A stretch of DNA of 64,000 bases, taken from the NCBI GenBank assembly GCA_026874595.1, contig CM049318.1:8908741-8972740 (forward strand), written 5' to 3'. The DNA comes from Sipunculus nudus. Its lineage: Eukaryota > Annelida > Sipuncula > Golfingiida > Sipunculidae. A model generated the notes under the pieces. That model ran no database searches. It was not told the DNA's origin and was given only the letters and a program-made list of their open reading frames with translations. Each line of letters starts with the position of its first letter. Positions within the stretch are counted from its first letter, which is position 1. Shown one piece after another: positions 37,266-49,835 of the stretch. Position numbers and translations under genes: made by a program.

Positions 37266-40200
37266 AATCTAGTTAGAGATGACAGAGATGAGAGAGATCC
37301 AGCCCCTTCCTTTCCCATTTTCTCTTTTTCCAGTGATTCAGTTTGCAATCAATGCCCTGTAAGTGCTTCACCTCTGTAAATCACTCTGTTGCCTGGTGCC
37401 TGTTGGTGATTCTAGAATTACAGTATTGTCAGTGGAGCAGTTCAGTCAGTGCTGCCCAGCAGATGACCATTCACTGCAGTACTGTAGAGTAGTGCTCAGT
37501 GTCCCTGGAGATGAATCCAGGACCTGGTATCCCATCATAAAGGTGATTAAATCTCTCTGTGAAGCTGAGGTGAATTACAGATTCATTGTCAGTAGAGTGA
37601 TGCTGGTCATGCTGCCTGAGCTGAAGTGACCAGCACTCACTGTTAGCCAGTCATCCCTGGTACAATTAGCTGGTGATTGATTAACCAGGCTGCCCTGTGC
37701 TGGGTATATTCCTGTCTGAGCTATATGAGATGTACCCAAGAGGACCAGCAAGGGTGGTGGTCTGACCTCTTGGTTAAGTAATCACAAATGTTGGCACCTT
37801 GTTTCTATTAAAACACCAGTCTATCACACACCTGTAAATTAAGTATCATCTGCAGACAGTGCTGCAACAGTCCTGTACAAATTTACCACAGTCTGCTCCA
37901 GCAGGGAGGGTGGGAGTTAGTGAGGGTACACATCCCCATATGGCATCCATTAATGCTGGCACAGCTCAACCACTTGACCATCAGTGCTGTTGCAGCAACA
38001 GACAGACTTATTTCTCCCTTCCCCTGCCTGCAGTGACCTTATGTGCCCCTGGAGGGTAGCCAGCCCCCAGCCTGGATCCATTAGCTGAAATTACACCACC
38101 AGTTGGACTAACCACTTTCTGCCCTCCCACCAAAGGCTGCATCAGTCTTCCACAGACTGTCACAGCCACTGCTCCAGGCCATGCCAGGAATTCCTCGTGA
38201 AGGGTCAGATGTCAGCAAGCAGTGGAATAAGGATACATGGGGTTTCACTAATTAGAGAGCTGATGTTACAATGGTCTAATATTAGACATGATGGACTTCA
38301 TGTTTCTGCCCCCTGGGTGGCTTGTAATTATATTACATGCATCAGACAAATGCTTCAGACTTCAAATTGTTTTTTGGATTGTATAATGGTGTAGGTGTAA
38401 AGTGTTTATGTAATGGTCAGAGCTTAGAACATGTGATCACTAAAAATTCCTTAAGTTTACTAGTATGTTTTTTTCTTATGTAAAGACCCCTGGCCAAGGT
38501 CATAACCACCAAGGTTGGCCTTTCTCATCCAGGAATGAGTGGGCACTGGACTTGGTATCAGCCAGAATCAGGAACGCTTGTCTAGGGAACAGTGGTCTGG
38601 GGAATACTTGTCCGGGGAACACCAGACTGTTAAACACAAGTCTAAGGGAGGAAGACTTGTCTATATAATTTTTTGCTGAAATCACAGCAGTCAAGGTTAT
38701 TAAAATGATTACTGGTATATGCTTAAATGTTGTAAGCGATCACTGCAGCAGTATATGTCCAAAATTTCTATCAGAAGCACTTGTATGTACCTGACCAGCT
38801 TACATTGGACACATGCTGTAGTAAACATGTCACAGTGCACTACACAGAAGATTTGAGTGAGAGATTATAATAATCTTGAGCAAATCCAGTTTTCCAGGCA
38901 CCAAATCGGAAGTGTGGCCAGCAATAGATTAATCCAGCAGCTCATGGGCTGATCGATTACTGTTAAAATTAATCATCATACACTGACCAGGAGGTCCTGA
39001 TTACAATAACCAGACCAGGCCTGGATCTGGCTTTGGAACTGTTCATCATTGGCAGATCCAGTAAACATTACCATCACCGGGTATTAAACATGTTAAGCTA
39101 GCTCTTGCTAGAGTCTCACCATGCATTGTTACTATGTCATGTGATTTTTTAGACTCCCCTGCAGAGTATAAACTTATCATCTCACACAGGGGTCTATTAT
39201 TAGAGATTATCCACAACTTATGAACGTAACATTTGACCTTTCCTGGGAGACAGAGAGACTGTTTCCCTCTATGTGCCTTCCTTTCTCTATATATATCTTT
39301 CGCTCAATATAATGTTATTTTCATGAAATACTATTTTTGTCTTTGACAGGTAAAAGCTAAAGAAGGGATAGATAACCAGTGCTTTAGCTCCATGCGATGT
39401 TTACATAGTCTTGTCTGTGACAGAAATCATGTAATATATAACATTTTACAAATGGAGATGTTAAGATTAAAGGAAAACAAAAGACCTCTGTCTACATATA
39501 TATATGACACTCGCTACAGTCTGATTGAATTTCTGGTTAATTTCAGTGAAGTTCACAGACAATCAGATCATGATCATGCAGGAATCAATATTACACTCAG
39601 TTGCAAGTATGTCCTGGTTTGGCAGTAGATAGAAATACGACTCCTGAAGATGACATTACTAGGTTAATTTAATTTCACCTTTGCTACCAGTAGAAGGAAC
39701 ACACTTATGGCTGGGTTTCGATTTCCTATGACTATCGAGATGGGCCACAGTCAATCTGGGTGGCACACAGTTGATTTGGATTGATAATGATGATTGCTGA
39801 ATTCAATACATGCACCAAGGCTGGTAATTACCCAGGAGGCTTTAGGCTGCAGGCGTTACATTTGTCGCTGCAGTTGTATCATTTTGGTGTGACAGTCAGA
39901 CCCCACTCTGTGGTGTCACTTTCTGACCTACTGGGGAATTTCTTGGTTCTGTGGGGATGGCCTTGACAGGGAGGTACTGCCTGCTTGTCCCAATTCATTA
40001 ACAGTAACATTTAATATTAAAATATTCAGGGTCACACTGTACTGAAGTGTTTGTATTGGGATATTGACAAAATGGTTTGCTCTGTGAGAAAGGGAACTTG
40101 AGGTCTATAGCTGTGATCAATGTGATTCTAGATCGTGAAATTACTTTCTCTTAAGTGTCTGTGGATCCTCAGTGCTAACAAATGGGTGTTTATCATGTGT

Positions 40201-42601
40201 AATTTCATTTTGAAATAATCTGTAATTTTATGTGGAGTAATAATTGTCTTTTAACTTTAAATTGGTAAATCTCTCCACTATATTAGTCATAATCTATTCA
40301 TCCACATTTTACTTCATCTATAGCAGAATCTAAATGGAAACTCTTTTTATAAAATGTCATTTTAATACTCAGTATCTATAGTATAGGTATATTATTCGTC
40401 CATGTCTACAAAACCTTTTTCACACAGCTGTAAGCCAGTAGAAAGCTGAAAAGTGAAGGAGTTAGGAGTCGTCATTTCAGAACATTATACACAGATTTAA
40501 ATCCTTTTACAGTGGCAACTCTTGTGCCATACTGTTCCCCATAGTAGAACATTGTACAAGCCCTTGGCACTTAGATAAAGCCAGTAATTTTACATAGCTT
40601 CCCCAACTTGACCTTAAAGCCTAGCTTCCCACACATGGAAGCTTGATTATATTGAGGTATTAAAAAGGACAAGTAAAGTCTTAGTGAGAGAAAGCTAGCA
40701 TGAATGATAACATGTTACCAGCACTGTGGAGTATAAATACAAAACAATTTTAAGCTCTTAGTTCAAGGCTAATCATAAAAGGTGGAATATTGCATAAAAG
40801 TTTATGAAGAAAATCAGTTGTGGAGAACCAATATATATGTGATATATGACTGGCATGTCTGGCTTTTGGTGTTAAAACGTGGAACTCTCAGTGAGGTTTA
40901 GATGTAGTATAAATTTAACCTGATAATGGTTTCTGCTGCCAATTATGAAACCTCAAAACTAATGATTAGGTATACCACAGAAGCACATGTCATCACATCA
41001 GTGTCGGTCCGGTGACTGTGGGTTCCTGTCATATTTCCTATGTACAGTAGTAACTGGAAAATATGATACTGAGGCCGGCTTTTACGGTTTTCTAAGGAAA
41101 TAGCTGTCTCACGAGTTCTTGAAATGCTTCAAGAAAATGAAAATTATAGAGATTGTTTTCAACAAGTTAAGTAGTAATTGTATCCCTCCAATCTTGCACC
41201 ATTCTGAGGGGATATATAGTAATCTTTTTTCTTCCATCTGTTCTTTTTGTCTGTGAATTTTAAAATAACAGGTAATTAATATCTCAATAACGTGACTGCT
41301 TTCAATTAAAATGGCATGGTGTGTACTGGGTCATTTGAACTTTTGAGTCTGGGTCCATAGTCTTCAGCCCACATTACTTTTTTTTGTGCCTGTCTAAAGT
41401 AAATCATCATAAAAGCGCCCTCTAACATAACCACCCCACTAACTGGACCACTGCGGGCAGCCATATTAGCAAGAATTGGATTTCACTGACTCAGTGAATT
41501 AAGTCAGACTTGTAAATAATGCTGTCCAGAAGGTCATGGTAACAGCCAGTGGCACTTATTCCTTGCACAATGGCAAGATTCAGTTATTATGTGGTTCGCT
41601 ACTTTTTGTCCCATGTTTCTTATATGTTTCTTGATTGAATTAATGTGACTGCTCTGCATGCACTTTCATAATCGTTTTTGATTGATTATGCAAAGATGCA
41701 ACCAGTTTAATCAGATATGAGCGAAAACAACCAGTCATCAACACAATCAGTTAATTAAATTAATTGGCATATCACTAGTACTTACAAGCAGGATATCAGT
41801 GTTATAGAAGCATCACAGTGTTTCCTGGTGTAGACATGTCAGGCTTGGAATCATTCACAAATTGGCACACACCCTGCCATTAACAATTCAAGAAAGTGAA
41901 AAAAATTATAATAAAGTAATAATAACATCCAGCACTGTCTGACACCTGACTGTGTGAACATTTAAGACTGGGAAAGTTCACTTTTTCTACAGGTGAATCA
42001 CACAACATATCATCACTTAGATAGCTACCTGAGTCAGAAACTGTCATAACATATATTTTTTTAAGACCAGCAGACTAGAATAAACAAAGGGCTGGCTGCT
42101 GATGCTGTTAATCAGCTCTCTGGTAGTGCTGGTACAGCCCTGACTCACACAGGTACAGCACAGCAACAAGCTGGATGCTGATACCTCTGAACCTCTATAG
42201 CCTCTCTCCTGCTGTTGCGAGGTGATCACATGGATAATGATTCTATAGAACATCAGGTGCTGAATTTATCTGGCTGTAACATTTGTTAGGAAATCACCAG
42301 CACTGTCTGACTGAGGAAAATTTATGGCTTAATTGATAAAGCAAACATCTGTACAGGGGCTGAGCCTTTGTCTGTTAAATGAAGTGAATGTGGTTGGCTT
42401 CATAGAAACATACATATATATGTTATGATATCAGGTGCAGTAATGACCAGAAATCTGTCTGTTAATTTGATGTTTCATTAGTTATCAAACATGTACTATT
42501 TGGTTTCTGTTGAGCAGACAATGTGTATTTAAAAGCATATTAAAAATCATTAAAAAAGTTTCTTCACAAATCTCCAGTTTTAAAATAATGTGTTTTGCTT
42601 T
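37266..42601. other. intron/intergenic DNA, no gene recognised
   Basis: Several ORFs of 60-90 codons (for example 37363-37629 and 39392-39628) lack any family motif or splice context. About 38565-38650 has weak 17-18-bp periodicity (GGGAACACTTGTCT-like). At 41180-41225 TATCCCTCC...GAGGGGATA is a short hairpin resembling the left end of a Helentron-like element. Confidence 0.4.
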
Positions 42602-43137
42602 CAGGCTTGGGTCAAGTACAGGGGTCAGTACTTGAGTACAAGTACAAGTACTTCAGAATTTGACAAGTACAAGTACAAGTACAAGTACAGGGGTCTGTAC
42701 TTGAGTACAAGTACAAGTACTTTTAATTAAAAATCTAAAAAAGCCATTTTTCTGAATATTTATTGATAAAACAATTACCTATATTATACACACTGTTACA
42801 CAGTCAGATATCAGTACTGGTACACAAAAAAGGTGTCAGTTCTGAGTCTATCAGTCAAATATAGTGCTAAGATTTCTGTCTGACCTGAGGTCTCCTAATG
42901 CTGTGTTTATGGTAAGTAGATGAGTGGCTCTGTATTCAAAATAATTTATTAAAATACAAGTACCTGACTAGTACTTGAAATGTACTTGATTTTTCAAGTA
43001 CATTTTTGGCAAGTACAAGTACAGTACAAGTACTGAACTTGGTAAAGAGTACCAAGTACAAGTACAGGCCAAGTACTGAAAATTTTGTACTTTAGTACAA
43101 GTACCAAGTACAAGTACAGGTACTTGACCCAAGCCTG
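42602..43137. mobile_element. hAT-type MITE made of GTAC-rich repeats
   Basis: Perfect 18-bp terminal inverted repeats CAGGCTTGGGTCAAGTAC / GTACTTGACCCAAGCCTG bound a 536-bp element. Flanks TTTGCTTT and GTTGCTTT form an 8-bp duplication with one mismatch, the size made by hAT transposases. Subterminal regions are dense in AAGTAC/GTACTT hexamers on both arms, giving strong self-pairing. The centre is unique AT-rich DNA. No ORF of note. Confidence 0.8.
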
Positions 43138-45150
43138 GTTGCTTTACTCTTTTCTTTCCATAAAACAGGTTTTGATGCAATTACAGCAATACTTTTTTAT
43201 CTAAACCTTTATTAAGGAAATGATAAGTATATTGAAACAGCCCTACTATGTATGTATGACTGATATCACTGATATCTGAAAACGAGTTGAATGGATATAT
43301 ATCAAATTGTTTTTTCTTGTCATGTCTTATCATTTTTCAGGACTGTTAAAATTGAAGAACTGTTTCTGCAGAATTGTAGAATTAAATAAAAGATATAATA
43401 AAATTTAAATGATTCACAGAAATAAGGCAGACAAAGATAAAACCAACAAAAGGGGTTTTTATGGTCAATACCCCAGACAGGGCACAAAGGAAGCAGGGTG
43501 ACTACAAACGTAACCGAGGGCGGGGAGTTGTCATATGGGGGACAGGTGTGATGGTCTGTAACTGTAACATAAAAACATGCCATACAGACACTAATAAATA
43601 ACGTGAGTTACGATGACTCAAAAGAGAGAAAAGACCGCGAGAGAAAGACATAGACCGTTCTCAGGCCGGATGTGGCAGGACAAAGGACACCCCTTTTAGG
43701 TTAATTGTCTCTTCATACAGAGTGGAGATCATCATTAAAGTAATAATAAGGGCCATGGTCACAGCTGTGCCTCTAATATTACACAACATCAAATTGTCAG
43801 ACCAGAACCATTCTTTATCAGAATGGCTATAATCACAATATTTTGATTTTTTTTTTAAATTATGATTCTTCAAAATTATGATTCCAAGAGCTTACAAGGG
43901 TATCGATTTTGAATAAAATTTGTAATATTATTATAAGTAAAAGGTGAATACTAGTATTCCTTTTTTCCTGCGTGACCCAGTGTAGCTATGACTTTATGTA
44001 TGAGCTCATATCCAATGACCTGTTATGTTTTGTGCTGTAATATATTACCCAGATCATAATAATGACAGATGAGGTGAGGATAGTGCAGAAGAAATGTGCT
44101 CTAAGGTGACACGGTTTCTACATAAACCTGTCTCCTCTTTTTCATCATTCACATTGACAGTGCGAGACAAGCAAGACCAGATAAATGAGACAAGTACTGT
44201 TTCCTGTATAGGGACATTCACTCTCCTTGCAGTACCAACACTCTCCTTTCAGTTACAACACAGCTGCGTTTACAGCAGCCTGAGGGCTGGAGAACTGATC
44301 CTCTGTCAAACTAAGGACTCCCCCAGTCAAGTTAATCACCAAGGGAAATTTAGAGTTAAGTTACTTATTACAGTTCCAGATAAAATATCTGTTACTGAGT
44401 GATTCAGCAGGCAACTGTTCATTGCTTGAGACAGCTATTATGGGTTTCCTCTTTGCTGGGGTATGGATGTTAATGATATTATATATATTGCTTATTATAT
44501 AAAAATGTTTTTTTTGAAAATCTGCAATTTGCAATTTTACTGACTCTGATAATCTAATGTTCGCGAATAACAAACTTATTTTTTCCCCTTCTTTAGAACT
44601 CCTTTATTAAAGGGTAGATCCAAAGTACTAGTATGTTATGTTATGATTATGAAGTTAACCTATATGATAAGAATGTTATGTTATTATTTCATTCTCTCTA
44701 GGTTTCAAGTTTTATATGTACAGAGCTAGTAATTATTCAGAAATCATAACCTGTCATTTAGACGGAGCAAATCTCTGAGCCTGTTTTACCAAGGCTGAGG
44801 CTATGGCAGGGTTAAAAAAATGGCACCTTTAGCACCAAATTCTTAAAACCTTTACCACCAGCAGGGCTATTGAAGAATCCTATATTTCCTATATATATAT
44901 ATTCCTTTGTTTTCTTCAGGAAAAAAATGGCCTCCTATAATATCTTGTATCCTGCTGGGAGAACTGATAGTCATGGAAAATAACAAAGGAAAACACAATT
45001 GTGCATTGGAAACTCTTATTTTTCATATATTTCTGGCTGAAAATTCCTAGGAACCCTTCTGTTTTAGTCCTCAAGTGCTATTATATAATTCCAGTATATT
45101 TCTTCAGGGGCCTAATAGAAGCCCTGCTGCAGGATGCTTCCTATAGTTAT
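43138..45150. other. intron/intergenic DNA, nothing recognised
   Basis: No exon with supporting family similarity. The 102-codon ORF at 44094-44402 is unrecognised and has no promoter or splice evidence. Confidence 0.45.
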
Positions 45151-46603
45151 TGTATCCGCCAAAACAGAGTTTTGCGGATACTATGTTTTCAGCTGCACGC
45201 CGCCGCGGCCGCGTAGGTGTCCGGAGAACTCCTCCGTAACCACTGGGTGGAATTTTACGAAACACTGGATTATGTTCAGGTCACATGTGAACTGCTGCGC
45301 CCCTATTTTGTTTTGACCTCTGACCTTTCCTCTGCGCTCTGCGTCCGTTTGTGCGTCTGTTTCCACACATAAACCCACATATCTCGGGAACTGTTTGACC
45401 GATCAGGAAAATTTTTTTGCACAAATGTAGCCCTTGGAGAGCTTAATAACATACACCAAAAATGGTGGCGCCACCTGCAACCATGTTTGCACAGTGTCCA
45501 TCTGTTCGTCTGCCTTGGGTTAAAATCACTCATATCTCTGCAGTGACTAGACTAATTCACCTGAAATTTGGCATGCGTAAACATCCTGGATAGCTTTTCT
45601 GATTTTATGACAGGTGGCGCCACCTACATTCGCGTTTACGCTGCAGACATCCAAGCTCATATCTCGGGAACTGTTTGACTGATCAGGAAAATTTTTTTTC
45701 ACAAATGTAGCCCTTGGAGAGCTTTATAACATACACAAAAAATGGTGGTGCCAACTGCAACCATGTTTGCACAGTGTCCATCTGTTTGTCTGCCTTGGGT
45801 TAAAATCACTCATTTCTCTGCAGTGACTTGACTAATTCTCCTGAAATTTGGCATGCGTATACATCCTGGATAGCTTTTCTGATTTTATGACAGGTGGCGC
45901 CACCTACATTCACGTTTATGCTGCAGACATCCAAGCTCATATCTCGGGAACCGTTTGACTGATTGGGCCAAAATTTTGCATGTGTATAGATCTCACATAG
46001 CTCTTCATCATATGCAAAACTGGTGGCGTCACCTGCAGCCATTTATGCACAGTTCCTGTCTGTTTGTCTGCCATGGGATAAAATAACTCATATCTCGGCA
46101 GTGGTTTGACATATCTGCCTAAAATTTTGCAGGTTTATACATCCCCGACAGCTCTCTTGATTTTATGACAGGTGGCGCCACCTGCATTCTAGTTTATGCA
46201 GCAGACATCCAAGCTCATATCTTGGGAACCGTTTGACCGATTGGGCCAAAGTTTTGCATGTGTATAGTTCTCACATAGCTCTTTATCATACGCAAAACTG
46301 GTGGCGTCACCTGCAACCATTTTTGCTCAGCGTCCATCTGTTTGTCTGCCATGGGCTAAAATCCCTCATATACATGTAGTGGTTTGACTTATCTGCCTTA
46401 AATTTTGCATATGTATACAACTTGGACGGCTTTCTGGATTTTGTGGTAGGGGGGGCACCCTACATACACAATTTGGCTGCAGACATCCATGCTAATATGC
46501 AACACTCTATTTCCCCTTGCCACTCAATCCATGCCTTACTTCACCCGTTCCACTCTGATTTAGGGGGATACACGTAGTCGCTTGTCGACTACCCGTATTC
46601 TAG
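45151..46603 (+). mobile_element. Helentron-associated element (HINE-like), copy 3, expanded
   Basis: Same ends as the copies at 27832 and 32835 (TGTATCCGCC start, terminal hairpin, CCGTATTCTAG end, T|T site). It is about 275 bp longer because it has four rather than three TATCTCGGGAAC units (near 45380, 45660, 45941, 46216; spacing 280, 281, 275). Its sequence is very close to copy 1. Confidence 0.75.
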
Positions 46604-47870
46604 TTATCTCCTGTGGTTAATGGTGCTGATGCAGCCCAGTGATTATTATATTGATCTTGGAGCTAGCATTCTGTCCAAGGTTCTGACAATGTTTCATATA
46701 CATGGACTATCCTGAGATTAGCCAGTTTATGTTAAAAGTCAGTTTATGTTATTAAAGAAGGGTGTGGTAATAAAGAAAATTTTGTAATTCTCTATGGCAG
46801 TTCATGGCTGTATGACAGAATTAGGTAATCAATATTTTAGCGAGGTATGAAAATATTGCTATGAAAATAGGAATAATGAGTGTTAAAATGGAGAAATAAT
46901 GTTGAAATATTGGTATATAAATCTGTTATCTGGAAAATAGAGTTCAGTTATGAGTGGTTAGTAATATTAGATAGTAGATATTAGAGCATGTACAAGGTAC
47001 AGTATATATTATAGACAACAGATTTCTTAGCATCAGCTGGTGCCAACTGGAAACTGTATTGAGTTTTGCTTGTTTTGATAGTCCTTATAGGTAATTAACA
47101 GTCCCGCTGGCAGCCTGGGTCTTGTGTGACACAGCTGAGAAGTAAACAGCTGGTGAATGTCAGAACCAGAGGTCAAACCTGTAGAGCCAGGTCTGTAATA
47201 TAAAACACACAAACTGTCTCCTCACCTGGGGGGCGGGGTATAAGTTACACTGCATCATGTGCGATCCTGCCCGCTCAGGCTTGACCCTTGAACTATTTCT
47301 TTTAACCCTCCATCCCCTTTAATAAAAAATTTGATTGCATGGATGCGCCTTGTGGTTATGTCAATCATGTACCAAGGTCAGTCCCATTCTGCGATGTCTG
47401 TCACAGATGGCCAGATCTTGTTGATTTCAATTCCCAGAGTATTGTTTTCACAGTCCTCGAGGTCATATATTTCTTAGTGCCCATTGGTATGTGTGATCAG
47501 ACTTCATATGGGACATATGTAGACTGTTGTACATGTTTGTATTACTTTTATTTGACCAGGGCAGATTGACTCTTTTCATTTTCACATCAGTGTAACATTA
47601 TTCTAAGTTTGGTCTGTTGCCTCCCATTTTGTCTGATAATGCTCCCATTTATTTTTTTGTGGAGGCACTATATGACTTGTTACTTTGGGGAAGTTTTATA
47701 TATGCCCAGTAAAATATTTGGTTTTGAATAATTTATCTGGTAAATGTATAATACGTGTTGGTCCCTATTAAATATTTTGTGATATATGTAATATGATTTT
47801 CCCTATGATATTTTCATGATTGTCTGACTTTCCCTGACATTTTGTTTCAGAAAACATTATGAATCATATT
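46604..47870. other. intron/intergenic DNA, nothing recognised
   Basis: AT-rich, no gene or repeat recognised up to the target site of the LTR element. Confidence 0.5.
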
Positions 47871-47874
47871 CTAT

Positions 47875-48792
47875 TGTTATGTGGTAAGAGGTGTTAATAT
47901 CTATTATAATTAATTACTGATTTTAACGCAATATTTTGGTACACATAAGATCAGTTACCAGTTCAGCAGATGGAAAGACAGATAGATCGACAGAGAGAAA
48001 TGATAATAGCCTAAATTGGTGTACCAACGCATTGTCTACCATTGTAAGACAGGTGTTGGATTCCGATCTCCATATGTCGGTTAGCATATAGGTTTAGAAA
48101 AGAAGCTGATAAATGAGTATTTTAATGGACATAAATTCTGAATGCAGACAACCAGTGATTACTATAGACTGGTATAATTGTTATAGCCATGTGAATGTAA
48201 ACTTAATCAAGTAAGCCAAAATAGATTCTGTTATTATAGGCATCAGCAGAAGCCAGGTTTAGATCTGGATGACAGTGTAAAATGATATAAAAGTCAAAGG
48301 TACGGTGAATACCGGCCTGCGCATGAGGCAGTAATTTAGGACAGGAAAACTGTACCAAAAGTGAGTCAGTAAGTAGCTGGGTCACACAGAATTGATCAGG
48401 AGACAAATATGTACCCTGAATATATTAATGACAGGAATATAATGATATTACATGAGCTTTAGGTAAAACAAGGAAAAAGTTTGTGCGTAGGCGAAAGCCG
48501 AAGCCATATATGGTTATCTAAACATTCAGGTATGTCATAATGACACATATCCAATATCCAATAGAAAAAGTGTAAGATGATGTAAAGGTTTGTGACGTAG
48601 TAATACTGATACAAAATCCTGTGTTGGGCTGGGAACTGGCAGACAGACCCACGCCATCATCAACATGTAAATCAAGACAACTGGAAATAAAACAGCACAA
48701 TATCCAACTTGGACTGTCTCAGTTATTCACCTGACGCGCCGTGTGACTGTGTTATGGCCAGGGAAGAACTCCCCTAATTCCCCGTTGTAACA
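47875..48792 (+). repeat. 5' LTR (918 bp)
   Basis: Starts TGTTATGTGG and ends TTGTAACA. TATAAAAG at 48286-48293 predicts initiation near 48316, and AATAAA at 48686-48691 predicts polyadenylation near 48710. That gives U3 about 440, R about 390 and U5 about 80 bp. A consensus splice donor CAG|GTATGT lies at 48527-48535 inside R. Confidence 0.92.
48286..48293 (+). promoter_or_regulatory. LTR TATA box
   Basis: TATAAAAG in the 5' LTR, repeated in the 3' LTR at about 56088. It is the best core-promoter candidate in the LTR. Confidence 0.6.
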
Positions 48793-48848
48793 CATTGGTG
48801 GAGATCCGGTTTTGGTACAACGATCTACCTCGTCACGACATAATCAAT

Positions 48849-49835
48849 ATGGCACCAACAGGACAGAAGACATCATCAGATTCTACACCGTCAGGTAAAA
48901 TAGACTGTTCAGTTATTCCCATGTTTTATGGAGATGGTGACACAGATGCAATTGACTGGCTCGACCGTTTTAACACCACGGCTGTCCTACTAGGCTGGAC
49001 GAAACCGTCCGTAGAAGGTCTTAGAAGCGATCAGAGAGCTGAAATATTCTCCTTAAAACTAGCTCCAGGTAGTGTCGCCGCGTCTTGGTATCGTTCTCTA
49101 CCTTTAGACACGCGTAAAGACTTTACAAAACTAGCAGAAGCTTTTACACAACGTTTCGCGCGTAAGGGTCAGAGACTCGCTATTTTAAGAACTTTTAATA
49201 CAAGAGTTTTTCAGTCCAACGAAACTGTTGATCATTACATTGATCACCTCCGTAATATGGGAGCGCAGCTCGGTAAATCTGAACAGGATATCATGGACGC
49301 CATTAAAATTGGGTTTCCTAGAGGAATCCAACAATACATAGACTTAAAAGACCCACAAAATCTTGAAGATTTGACAGAACTAGCTCGTAAGGCTGTTGAA
49401 TTTCATCCCATTACCAACTCGCCGATTCAACCACAACTTAATATAACGGAGCTGTGTGAAGAGATCAGCAACGCTGTTTGGCAGCGGGCCCCGTCGACCG
49501 CCACCGAAACTCCGCTGAGACGACCTCGCACACCATCACGTGAGCGCATAGGAATGCGTTCCGCATCACCTGCATCCCCTCCCCGCTGGCGATCTCCGGG
49601 ACCACAACAACCACGCTCCACTCAAGGTTACAGACAACCCAGACGATCATTTCCAGGTAACAGTCAGCCACCTTCGCCGTGTCCACGGTGTGGTTATAAT
49701 CATTGGGCTTATCTATGTAGATTTAAAAATGTTAGCTGTAATTTTTGTGGTGAAATAGGCCATTTGGCCCGTGTATGTCGCAACGCTAAAACTACTCCTA
49801 AAACTGTACGGTTTGATAGAGTAATGTTTAAATAG
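48849..49835 (+). CDS. gag: Gag polyprotein (328 aa) of the Ty3/Gypsy element
   Basis: Structural protein that forms the particle and packages the RNA. The first ATG in this frame is at 48849, 57 nt after the LTR; the frame is open back to the LTR, but no earlier ATG exists. The N-terminal half is a retrotransposon capsid-type fold with FYGDGDTDAIDWLDRF, AASWYRSL and FTQRFARKGQR motifs. A proline/arginine-rich basic linker follows at about residues 225-277, then two zinc knuckles: CPRCGYNHWAYLC (278-290, CX2CX3HX4C, one residue shorter than canonical) and CNFCGEIGHLARVC (297-310, canonical CX2CX4HX4C). It ends at a single TAG, after which the same frame continues into Pol. Confidence 0.93.
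   Translation: MAPTGQKTSSDSTPSGKIDCSVIPMFYGDGDTDAIDWLDRFNTTAVLLGWTKPSVEGLRSDQRAEIFSLKLAPGSVAASWYRSLPLDTRKDFTKLAEAFTQRFARKGQRLAILRTFNTRVFQSNETVDHYIDHLRNMGAQLGKSEQDIMDAIKIGFPRGIQQYIDLKDPQNLEDLTELARKAVEFHPITNSPIQPQLNITELCEEISNAVWQRAPSTATETPLRRPRTPSRERIGMRSASPASPPRWRSPGPQQPRSTQGYRQPRRSFPGNSQPPSPCPRCGYNHWAYLCRFKNVSCNFCGEIGHLARVCRNAKTTPKTVRFDRVMFK

Noticed and set aside
37363-37629. 88-codon ORF rich in Cys and Val
   Set aside because: No family motif or splice context; probably chance in a less AT-rich stretch.
44094-44402. 102-codon ORF
   Set aside because: No recognisable domain, no neighbouring splice sites in agreement and no promoter; compatible with chance.
48203-48700. antisense ORFs of 67 and 60 codons
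   Set aside because: They lie within the LTR and recur identically in the other LTR (56005-56502); no sign of coding.
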